The notes below the pieces were generated by a model. It made no database searches. It saw nothing but the letters and a program-made list of their open reading frames with translations, and was not told the origin of the DNA. DNA of 64,000 bases from Prado023 sp964418695 (GTDB taxonomy: Bacteria > Actinomycetota > Actinomycetes > S36-B12 > CAIYMF01). Shown here one piece after another: positions 25,401 through 31,751 of this stretch. The position numbers and the translations under genes were made by a program. The stretch is taken from NCBI GenBank assembly GCA_964418695.1, contig CAYQMN010000006.1, positions 62,001 through 126,000 of the forward strand, read 5' to 3'. Positions within the stretch are counted from its first letter, which is position 1; each line of letters starts with the position of its first letter.

Positions 25401-26073
25401 CGGTGACGAGCCGCTCGACGTAGAGGGCGCCGCTGCCGAACGCGGCCAGCGCCTCCGCGGTGGCGGCGCGGAAGGCCGCGTCCAGCTCGGCCTTGGCGGT
25501 GACGACCCGGATGCCCCGGCCCCCGCCGCCGGACCTCGCCTTGAGCATCACAGCCAGCTCCGAGCCGCCGGCCGCGCGGGCGTCGGTGGCCTGCTCCTCC
25601 CAGAACTGCCGCATCGCGGCCAGGGTCGTCCCGGAGTCGGTGCCGGGGACGACGGCGGCGCCGCAGGTGCGCGCCAGCGTGCGGGCGCGGGCCTTGTCGC
25701 CGAGCATCGTGAGCGCCTGCGCGCTGGGGCCGAGGAAGACGATGTTCGACTCGTGGCAGGCCTGGGCCAGCTCGGGGCTCTCCGCGCGGAATCCCCACCC
25801 CGGATGCAGGGCGTCGGCGCCGGCTCGGATGGCCGCTGCGACGATCTCGCCGATGTCGAGGTAGGCGGCGGGACCCGAGCCGGGCAGGGTGACGGCCTCG
25901 TCGCAGTGGTGGACGTGCAGGGCGTCTCGGTCGTCGTGCGGAGCGACGCCGATGGTCGCGATCCCGAGTGCCCGGCAGGTCCGCGCGACCCGTACCGCGA
26001 CGTCGCCACGGTTGGCGATCAGCACCCGCTTGAACGGCACGGGGGCGTCGAGGCTTCCTTCGGTCTGCGGCAT
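22456..26073 (-). CDS. Single-chain acyl-CoA carboxylase (BC-BCCP-CT)
   Basis: This 1205-residue protein carries a whole biotin-dependent carboxylase. Residues about 15-470 are biotin carboxylase (KRVLIANRGDVAVRV; GGGGRGIRVV; ECNPRLQVEHTVSE). Residues about 545-615 are the biotin carrier domain with DAMKM, Lys579 being the biotinylation site. A Pro/Ala linker (about 620-690) precedes a carboxyltransferase containing both halves (FAEGGGGRP; PGFMVG). The order matches the single-chain long-chain acyl-CoA carboxylases described from Mycobacterium avium and others. The likely reaction is carboxylation of medium- to long-chain acyl-CoA. ATG 26073 has GAGGAGG just upstream. Confidence 0.88.
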   Translation of the reverse strand: MPQTEGSLDAPVPFKRVLIANRGDVAVRVARTCRALGIATIGVAPHDDRDALHVHHCDEAVTLPGSGPAAYLDIGEIVAAAIRAGADALHPGWGFRAESPELAQACHESNIVFLGPSAQALTMLGDKARARTLARTCGAAVVPGTDSGTTLAAMRQFWEEQATDARAAGGSELAVMLKARSGGGGRGIRVVTAKAELDAAFRAATAEALAAFGSGALYVERLVTGARHVEVQIAGDAQGRVRHLWDRECSIQRHHQKLVEIAPSTVLPEHARSRMLQAATRIGAAAGLVGVGTVEFLAKPDGDFWFLECNPRLQVEHTVSEQVLGIDLVLLQLQLAAGLTLTDLGIETGRGPTPRGTALQVRLTAERIQADATALPATGTLRQLDLPAGAGIRVDPAVRRGSVVGAAYDPLLVKLVVHGPSLTAAVRLAGAALAETEIDGVTTNLAVQRAVVEHPDLIAGQCDTGWFERHAEELLGRAARFERAPGAEADGATVGGERLGAATDPTAAGSPWGETPGGRDGARTRDGARTLDQTPTRPTPHSDNGALRAHLAGTVATLHVAVGDEVEAGAELLLLDAMKMHHPVHSPWAGRVTGIAVAIGHPVTEGQPLLTLEPSTSATVDAPGPRSESPAPAAPAAPAPAAPAPAHAVPVAPSPSPSPAHTAPAAPLPAPLPAPLRPSAELDAIRADLARARAAHEPLGDAARPAAVAARHERGRRTARENVAAVTDDGLLVEYGGLTVAAQRKHRPLDELIERTPADGIVTGLGRVNADAFGPERSTVAVAAYDFTVLAGTQGVHSHAKLDRLLGVAERERHPVILFAEGGGGRPHDTDVPVVAGLHVTSFAAMGRLSGQVPLVGIAAGFCFAGNAALLGTCDVVIATRDSSIGMGGPAMIEGGGLGVVDPHDVGPIQVQARNGVVDVVVTDEAEAATVARQYLGYVQGPIAQWTAPDPRALRLVVPEDRRRAYDVRAAMHAISDVGSVLELRREFGPAAVTALARIEGRPLGVIANQPMANGGAIDAAAADKLARFLQLCDAYALPVLSLCDTPGFMVGPDSERQATVRHFSRLFVRGANLSVPLVTVVLRKAYGLGAMAMAAGGFHQTVATLAWPSGEFGAMGLEGAVRLGARDRLAAITDEAERARVFEGLVAQAYERGAAVSAARHLEIDDVVDPADTRAAVVATLLAAPTPPREGWTNASRRPGLDPW

Positions 26074-26307
26074 GGTCCTCCTCGGCACGGGCATCCGAGA
26101 TCACAGGGGACCCCGGGCGCGATGGCAGTCCACCGCATGGAGCGCGCCGAGACTAGGACCCGGCGCCCCCGGCGCGGCGCGGACCCCGGGGCGCCGCGGA
26201 CGCCGGGGCGCCGCCCGGCCAGGACCCGCCCCGGCCGGTCCGGTGCCCGCCCGGACCCGGCCCTTCCCCGCGCCAGACCGCTCCTCCGCACCAGCCCCGG
26301 GAGGAAG

Positions 26308-27729
26308 ATGACGGCCATGACGAGTGAGCCTGCGGGCGACGGCTTCCGGATCGAGCACGACACGATGGGCGAGGTCCGGGTGCCGGCGACGGCGCTGTAC
26401 GGGGCGCAGACCCAGCGGGCGGTCGAGAACTTCCCGATCTCGGGGACCCGCCTGGAGCGCGCGCACATCGAGGCCCTGGCGCGGATCAAGAAGGCGGCGG
26501 CGCGCGCGAACGCCGAGCTGGGGGTGCTGCCGGCCGAGATCGCCGAGGCGATCGTGGCCGCCGCCGACGAGGTGGCCGCGGGCATGCATGACGAGGACTT
26601 CCCGGTCGACGTCTACCAGACAGGGTCGGGGACCAGCTCGAACATGAACGCCAACGAGGTGCTCGCGACCCTGGCCGGGCGCCGGCTGGGCAGGCCGGTC
26701 CACCCGAACGATCACGTCAACGCGTCGCAGTCGTCCAACGACGTCTTCCCGACCAGCGTGCACGTAGCCGCGACGGCGGGGGTGGCGCACGACCTGATCC
26801 CGGCGCTCTCGCACCTGGCCGAGGCGCTGTCCGAGAAGGCGCATGCGTGGGCGCAGGTGGTGAAGTCCGGGCGGACCCATCTGATGGACGCCACCCCGGT
26901 GACCCTCGGGCAGGAGTTCGGCGGCTATGCGGCGGCGATGCGCTACGGCGTCGAGCGGCTGGAAGCGGCCCTGCCCCGGGTGGCGGAGGTGCCGCTGGGG
27001 GGCACCGCGGTGGGGACCGGGATCAACACGCCCGCCGGCTTCCCGCAGCGGGTGATCGCCCTGTTGCGCGAGGACACCGGGCTGCCCCTGACGGAGGCGC
27101 GCGACCACTTCGAGGCGCAGTCCGCGCGCGACGGGCTGGTCGAGCTGTCCGGGGCGCTGCGCACGATCGCGGTGAGCCTGACCAAGATCTGCAACGACCT
27201 GCGGTGGATGGGCTCGGGCCCGAATGCCGGGCTGGCCGAGATCGCGATCCCCGACCTCCAGCCGGGCTCCTCGATCATGCCGGGCAAGGTGAATCCGGTG
27301 ATCCCGGAGGCGACCCTGATGGTGGCCGCGCGGGTCGTCGGCAACGACGCGACGGTCGCGTGGGCGGGGGCCTCCGGGTCGTTCGAGCTCAACGTGCAGA
27401 TCCCGGTGATCGCCGCGGCCGTGCTGGAGTCGATCCGGCTGCTGACCAGCGCGAGCCGGCTGCTCGCCGACCGTGCGGTCGCCGGGCTGACGGCCCGCGA
27501 GGAGCGGGCACGGGCATACGCGGAGTCCTCGCCGGCGATCGTGACCCCGCTGAACCGGGTCGTCGGCTACGAGGCGGCCGCGCGGATCGCCAAGCACGCG
27601 GTCGCCCACGGGGTGACCGTTCACCAGGCCGTGCGCGACCTGGGCTACGTGGAGCGCGGCGAGCTCACCGAGGAGCAGCTCACCGGCCTGCTGGACGTCC
27701 TGAGCATGACCCGCGCGCCGCGGGGGTGA
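26308..27729 (+). CDS. fumC: Class II fumarate hydratase
   Basis: This 473-residue protein is a complete fumarase C: YGAQTQRAVENF, TGSGTSSNMNANEV, SGRTHLMDATPV, and the superfamily signature GSSIMPGKVNP near residue 325. It interconverts fumarate and malate in the citric acid cycle as a homotetramer in the cytoplasm. GGGAGG lies directly upstream of two in-frame ATG codons, 26308 and 26317. The first has a tight spacing of three bases and the second a spacing of twelve, so the start is uncertain by three residues. It is divergent from the carboxylase gene. Confidence 0.92.
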   Translation: MTAMTSEPAGDGFRIEHDTMGEVRVPATALYGAQTQRAVENFPISGTRLERAHIEALARIKKAAARANAELGVLPAEIAEAIVAAADEVAAGMHDEDFPVDVYQTGSGTSSNMNANEVLATLAGRRLGRPVHPNDHVNASQSSNDVFPTSVHVAATAGVAHDLIPALSHLAEALSEKAHAWAQVVKSGRTHLMDATPVTLGQEFGGYAAAMRYGVERLEAALPRVAEVPLGGTAVGTGINTPAGFPQRVIALLREDTGLPLTEARDHFEAQSARDGLVELSGALRTIAVSLTKICNDLRWMGSGPNAGLAEIAIPDLQPGSSIMPGKVNPVIPEATLMVAARVVGNDATVAWAGASGSFELNVQIPVIAAAVLESIRLLTSASRLLADRAVAGLTAREERARAYAESSPAIVTPLNRVVGYEAAARIAKHAVAHGVTVHQAVRDLGYVERGELTEEQLTGLLDVLSMTRAPRG

Positions 27730-27765
27730 GGTGACGTACCAGACACCCCCCGCCTGGTTGGGGAG

Positions 27766-27781
27766 ATACCCCTAGGGGTAT
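27766..27781. promoter_or_regulatory. CsoR/CstR-type operator palindrome
   Basis: ATACCCCTAGGGGTAT is a perfect 16-bp palindrome and closely resembles the GC-tract operators of the CsoR family, including the persulfide sensor CstR. It overlaps the -10 region of the sulfide:quinone oxidoreductase gene, where a bound repressor would block transcription. No CsoR-family gene is in the window. Confidence 0.7.
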
Positions 27782-27784
27782 AAC
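27779..27784 (+). promoter_or_regulatory. -10 box of the sulfide operon
   Basis: TATAAC, sharing its first three bases with the CsoR/CstR-type palindrome, then six bases and the ATG at 27791. This predicts a leaderless transcript. Confidence 0.55.
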
Positions 27785-27790
27785 AGAGGC

Positions 27791-29032
27791 ATGGAGGAGA
27801 CAGGCTCACGGCAGTTGCTGATCCTCGGCGGCGGGACCGCCGGCACGATGGTGGCGAACAAGATCCGCCGCCGACTTCCCGACTGGGCGATCACGGTCGT
27901 GGACCGCGACGACGTCCACGACTACCAACCCGGCTACCTGTTCGTCCCGTTCGGGATCAACACCCCGAAGCAGATCCGCAAGACCAAGCGGCCCCAGCTG
28001 CACGACGGGATCGCCTTGGTGCTCGGGCAGATCGAGGGGGTTGACCCCGAGTCGCAGAAGGTCACGCTGGCCGACGGCCGGGTGCTGGGCTACGACTACC
28101 TGGTCATCGCGACCGGCACGTCGCCGCGGCCGGACCAGACCGAGGGGATGCTCGGCCCCGAATGGCACCGCAGCGTCACCGAGTTCTACACGTACGAGGG
28201 CGCGATCGCGACGCGCGCGGCGCTGGCGCGGTTCACCGGCGGCCGGCTGGTCGTGCACATCACCGAGATGCCGATCAAGTGCCCGGTGGCGCCGCTGGAG
28301 TTCGCCTTCCTGGCCGACGACCACTTCACCAAGCGCGGCATCCGCGATCGGGTCGAGATCGTGTACGTGACGCCGCTCGACGGCGCGTTCACCAAGCCGG
28401 TGGCCAGCCGCGAGCTGGGCAACGCGCTGGCCGACCGGAACATCGCGCTGGAGACCGACTTCATGATCGAGTCAGTCGACCAGGAGGCCAAGGTGATCCG
28501 CTCCTACGACGAGCGGGAGATCGGCTACGACCTGCTGGTGACGGTCCCGCTGAACATGGGCGCGGACTTCGTGGCCGCCTCCGGGCTGGGCGACGAGCTG
28601 AACTACGTCCCCGTCGACAAGCACACCATGCGCTCCACGGCGCACGACACGATCTTCGCCCTCGGCGACGCCGGCAACCTGCCCACCTCGAAGGCGGGCT
28701 CGGTCGCGCACTTCTCCATCGACGTCTTCGTGGAGAACTTCGTGCAGCTGGCCGCCGGGCAGCCGATGACGCACTCGTTCGACGGGCACGCGAACTGCTT
28801 CGTCGAGTCCGGCGGCGGCAAGGCGCTGCTGCTGGACTTCAACTACGACACCGAGCCGCTGACCGGCACGTTCCCGCTGCCGAAGGTGGGTCCGATGCGG
28901 CTGCTGGGGGAGTCCAGGGCGAACCATCTGGGCAAGCTCGCGTTCCGCCACGTGTACTGGCACGGGCTGCTCCCGGGCCGCCCGCTCGGCCTGCCGGCGG
29001 CCATGTCGATGACCGGCAAGAACCCCGAATAG
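27791..29032 (+). CDS. sqr: Sulfide:quinone oxidoreductase-like flavoprotein
   Basis: This 413-residue protein has an FAD-binding LILGGGTAGTMVANKI and the SQR-type active site EMPIKCPVAPLEF. Cys164 and Cys336 sit where the two disulfide-forming cysteines of SQR are expected. A third cysteine found in some SQR types is missing. The segment FALGDAGNLPTSKAGSVAHF binds FAD in the family. The enzyme should oxidise sulfide to persulfide or polysulfide and pass electrons to the quinone pool at the membrane; HGLLPGRPLGLP near the C-terminus may aid membrane contact. It is first in an operon with DsrC/TusE-like and DsrE2-like genes. Confidence 0.85.
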   Translation: MEETGSRQLLILGGGTAGTMVANKIRRRLPDWAITVVDRDDVHDYQPGYLFVPFGINTPKQIRKTKRPQLHDGIALVLGQIEGVDPESQKVTLADGRVLGYDYLVIATGTSPRPDQTEGMLGPEWHRSVTEFYTYEGAIATRAALARFTGGRLVVHITEMPIKCPVAPLEFAFLADDHFTKRGIRDRVEIVYVTPLDGAFTKPVASRELGNALADRNIALETDFMIESVDQEAKVIRSYDEREIGYDLLVTVPLNMGADFVAASGLGDELNYVPVDKHTMRSTAHDTIFALGDAGNLPTSKAGSVAHFSIDVFVENFVQLAAGQPMTHSFDGHANCFVESGGGKALLLDFNYDTEPLTGTFPLPKVGPMRLLGESRANHLGKLAFRHVYWHGLLPGRPLGLPAAMSMTGKNPE

Positions 29033-29055
29033 ACCCGAGCACGAAGGAGACAGGC

Positions 29056-29370
29056 ATGACCACCACGATGATCGCCGGGCGGCAGTACGAGGTGAACGAG
29101 GAGGGCTTCCTCACCGACCCGTCCGTGTGGACCGAGGAGCTGGGCACTGAGCTGGCCCGGCTGATCGGGATCGAGATGAGCGACGCGCACTGGAAGCCGA
29201 TCCGGTTCCTGCGCGAGGACTTCGCGGTGATGGGCGAGACTCCCACGCTGCGCCGGGTGAGCACCCAGGCCGGCGTCCCGGTCAAGGAGCTGTTCGCGCT
29301 CTTCCCGAGCAAGCCGGCCAAGAAGATGGCCTACGTCGCCGGGCTGCCCAAGCCCAAGGGCTGCGTGTGA
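29056..29370 (+). CDS. DsrC/TusE family sulfur-carrier protein
   Basis: This 104-residue protein matches the DsrC/TusE/DsvC family: YEVNEEGFLTDPSVWTEE near the N-terminus and the conserved C-terminal arm GLPKPKGCV with the penultimate cysteine. The second C-terminal cysteine of true DsrC, ten residues earlier, is not present, so it resembles TusE-like proteins. In this family the terminal cysteine carries a persulfide. AAGGAGA lies about eight bases before the ATG. The gene follows sqr by 23 bases. Confidence 0.85.
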   Translation: MTTTMIAGRQYEVNEEGFLTDPSVWTEELGTELARLIGIEMSDAHWKPIRFLREDFAVMGETPTLRRVSTQAGVPVKELFALFPSKPAKKMAYVAGLPKPKGCV

Positions 29371-29421
29371 GCCAGCAGCGAGCCTGACCCCCATCTCACC
29401 CCGGTCTTCCAGGAGGAAGCG

Positions 29422-29958
29422 ATGACCACCACCACCGAGTCCGTCGTCGTCCCGTCGTTCGACGACGACGCCAGCCAGGGCCGCAAGCTCGCCATCATCT
29501 GCTCCAAGGGCAACCTGGACATGGCCTACCCGGGCCTGATCCTGGCCAACGCGGCGCTGGGCGAGGGCGTGGAGACGCATCTGTTCTTCACGTTCTGGGG
29601 CTTCGACATCATCAACAAGGAGACGATGGGCGACCTGAAGTTCTCCTACCTCGGCAACACGGCGATGCACATGCCCGGGCACTTCGGGCACTCGATGCCG
29701 CAGGGCATGGCCGGTCTGCCCGGCGTCACGTCGCTGACCACCAAGATGATGAAGAAGCAGATCGCCGACCTCGACGTCCCCGAGGTGCCGGAGTTCCTCG
29801 AGCTCATCACCGCCTCCGGTGGGCACCTGTGGGCGTGCCGGATGTCGGCGGACATGATGAAGCTGACCGAGGAGCACCTCTACGAGGGAGTCGAGGGGAT
29901 CATCTCGGCCAGCGACTTCATCGAGTTGACCGAGGGCGCCCAGCTGCTGTTCATCTGA
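29422..29958 (+). CDS. DsrE2-like sulfurtransferase/peroxiredoxin-family protein
   Basis: This 178-residue protein is a DsrE/DsrF/DrsH-like family member of the larger DsrE2 type. It has KLAIICSKGNLDMAYPGLIL, HLFFTFWGFDII, and the conserved cysteine in HLWACRMSADMM. Such proteins transfer sulfane sulfur, often together with TusA and rhodanese. Here the likely partner is the DsrC/TusE-like protein next to it. A strong AGGAGGAAG precedes the ATG. A hydrophobic stretch around residues 45-65 may associate with the membrane, as proposed for some DsrE2 proteins. Confidence 0.85.
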   Translation: MTTTTESVVVPSFDDDASQGRKLAIICSKGNLDMAYPGLILANAALGEGVETHLFFTFWGFDIINKETMGDLKFSYLGNTAMHMPGHFGHSMPQGMAGLPGVTSLTTKMMKKQIADLDVPEVPEFLELITASGGHLWACRMSADMMKLTEEHLYEGVEGIISASDFIELTEGAQLLFI

Positions 29959-29996
29959 GCGGGTTGGAGGCACTGGGTCGGCTCGCTCTCCGCTGC

Positions 29997-30425
29997 CTAC
30001 GCCGCCTGCTCCGACGGGGTGGAGATCGGCATGGTGCCGTCGAGGGTGACGAGGTGGATGCCCAGCAGCTCCACACGGTCGGCGAACGCCTGCTCGACGA
30101 GCCGCTGCCAGCGACGGTCGGTCTGGGTCACCCGCAGCTTGCCTCGGCGGGCGACCGCGCACAGGACGGTGGCGTCGGCGATCATCCCCGCCACCATGTC
30201 GGCGATGCGACGCAGGCTGTCGAGCCCGTCGTCCGGCCAAGCGCGATCGATGTCCGCGATCACGACCGGCTGCACGGGTCGGCGCTGCTCGTCGCAGATC
30301 AGGATCAGCAGCGAGCCGACCATGCGATCGCGCCGGCTCACGACGATGTCGAGGACGTCCGCGATGTGGTCGGGATCGGTGAGGGGAATGGTGGGCCAGT
30401 CGGCTGGAAGGCTCTCGAAGCTCAT
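29997..30425 (-). CDS. Conserved hypothetical protein
   Basis: This 142-residue soluble protein starts at ATG 30425 (MSFESLPADWPTIPLTDPDH). It has alternating strands and helices (SLLILICDEQRRPVQPVVI; VLCAVARRGKLRVTQTDRRW) and no membrane segment. I believe similar proteins occur in other actinobacteria, but no function is known to me. Codon use fits the rest of the window. It converges on the sulfide operon. Confidence 0.6.
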   Translation of the reverse strand: MSFESLPADWPTIPLTDPDHIADVLDIVVSRRDRMVGSLLILICDEQRRPVQPVVIADIDRAWPDDGLDSLRRIADMVAGMIADATVLCAVARRGKLRVTQTDRRWQRLVEQAFADRVELLGIHLVTLDGTMPISTPSEQAA

Positions 30426-30899
30426 GCGCGCATCCTGGGCACCGATCGGGCCTCGGGCCAGAGGTTCGGCGACGAGTCTGTGGACAGCCGATCAGCCGGC
30501 CAGCTCACAGATCGCCGACGGTTGAGCGCACTGGTCGCGCCCGTACCTCCAGCGGGTTGGAGATGCCGCTGGACCAGAGGGCGTCCCAGACCCGGTCGAT
30601 CCTGCTCTTGAGCTCGCCCGGCGATCACGGCGGCGACTCTGGCCAGGGGCCTACCCGGACGTCGGGGACGACCCACGCAGGACCGTGAGAACGGCCACCA
30701 CGCGGCGGTTGAACGGCTCACAGCAGTGAACCGCCTGCGGGCGTTGTGGGGTGTCCCACTGGGTGCTCACCTCGGTGGACAGGATCCAGCCGTGCTCGGT
30801 GTCCCGCCGCACCGCGGCCAGTCGCTCGGCGCGTGGGGTGTACAAGGCCGATGCGGCCTCCTATGGAACCGCCAACGCACTCTTGACCTGCGACGTTTG
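30426..30899. other. Gene-poor stretch beside tRNA-Arg
   Basis: No recognisable gene. A TTG-initiated frame at 30651-30845 on the minus strand (64 codons, HGWILSTEVSTQWDTP, CCEPFNRRVV) keeps GC-rich third positions and could be a gene fragment. I cannot identify it. The stretch lies on the 3' side of the tRNA gene, where integrative elements usually insert, but no integrase or repeat of the tRNA end is seen. Confidence 0.3.
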
Positions 30900-30972
30900 C
30901 GCGCCCGGAGGGACTCGAACCCCCAACCGACCGGGTAGAAACCGGTTGCTCTATCCATTGAGCTACGGGCGC
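30900..30972 (-). tRNA. tRNA-Arg (anticodon TCT)
   Basis: The minus strand folds as a cloverleaf of 73 bases. The acceptor stem is GCGCCCG with CGGGCGC, the D-arm GCTC…GAGC, the anticodon stem ACCGG with CCGGT around the loop TTTCTAC, and the T-loop TTCGAGT. The loop gives anticodon TCT, reading AGA and AGG, rare codons in such a GC-rich genome. CCA is not encoded. A TAGAAT box (31015-31020 on the minus strand) about 43 bases upstream may be its promoter. Confidence 0.92.
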
Positions 30973-31082
30973 TCGGCGGTCGCTGCCTTCGAGGCTCGGT
31001 GACCACCGGTCGAGATTCTAGGTGCCCGCGACGACGCGGCCTCGTGCCCCGAACGCGTGCCCGCGGGCGCCAGCCGGGCGGG

Positions 31083-31131
31083 ATTCGGCCATATGTGGCC
31101 GGACGGTGACAGCGTGTGGCCGATCGGCGCC
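31083..31131. repeat. Dispersed GGCCG-rich repeat, copy 2
   Basis: Ungapped match to 15199-15247. The near-palindrome CGGCCATATGTGGCCG is followed by a third GGCC half site 32 bases from the element start and a terminal GGCGCC. It lies between the tRNA and a hypothetical gene. Confidence 0.5.
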
Positions 31132-31266
31132 CGAGTCGAGCGAGGCACGTGGCCGACCCACCCAGCCCTCCCCGGCGTCGGCGGTGGACCCACCCCCGGT
31201 CACCCTCGAACCCGCGACTCCCCAGGTCACCCGGCGTATCGTCGAGTGGGTCGCACGGAGGTCGCC

Positions 31267-31743
31267 ATGCCTGATCGCCCGGTCCAGGATGCGGCGGTCG
31301 AGGCGCTCGCCCGCCAGGTGGTCGCGCAGGTCTCGCCCGGCGAGCTGCCGCTCTTCTCCGCCACCGCCGCCCACTACCGGACCGACCCGGTCGGAACCGT
31401 GACCCCGCATCGGTCCGGCGACTCGGCCCTGGGGTTCGGCGCGGAGACCGCCGTCGTGCTCGTCACTCCCTTCGTCCTGGACCTGGTCGCCCGGATGCTG
31501 CGGCGCCTCGGGGACAAGCTCGGAGACAGCGCGGCCGACGGCATCGCCTCGCGGATCACGCACTGGTTCGCGCGCAGGCCCGCGGACGCGCCGAGGGCGC
31601 CCGACCCCGAGGCCCTCACCCCCGAGCAGCTTGCGCTGATCGCCGAGACCACGCGCGCCGAGGCCGCCGAGCTGGCGCTCGCGCCGGAGGAGTCCAAGCG
31701 GCTGGCCGACGCCATCGTCGCGACCCTGGCCACCCGGACGTAG
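31267..31743 (+). CDS. Hypothetical protein next to M48 protease
   Basis: This 158-residue protein has no domain that I recognise. It has one moderately hydrophobic helix (TAVVLVTPFVLDLVARML) and a charged helical C-terminus (ALIAETTRAEAAELALAPEE). GGAG lies about six bases before the ATG at 31267. It ends eight bases before the start of the large metalloprotease gene, whose ribosome-binding site overlaps its stop codon, so the two are probably cotranscribed. Confidence 0.6.
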   Translation: MPDRPVQDAAVEALARQVVAQVSPGELPLFSATAAHYRTDPVGTVTPHRSGDSALGFGAETAVVLVTPFVLDLVARMLRRLGDKLGDSAADGIASRITHWFARRPADAPRAPDPEALTPEQLALIAETTRAEAAELALAPEESKRLADAIVATLATRT

Positions 31744-31751
31744 GAGGGGGC

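Noticed and set aside
30422..30721. A 99-codon minus-strand frame beside the tRNA
   Set aside because: Arg/Pro-rich translation with no recognisable pattern; more likely non-coding.
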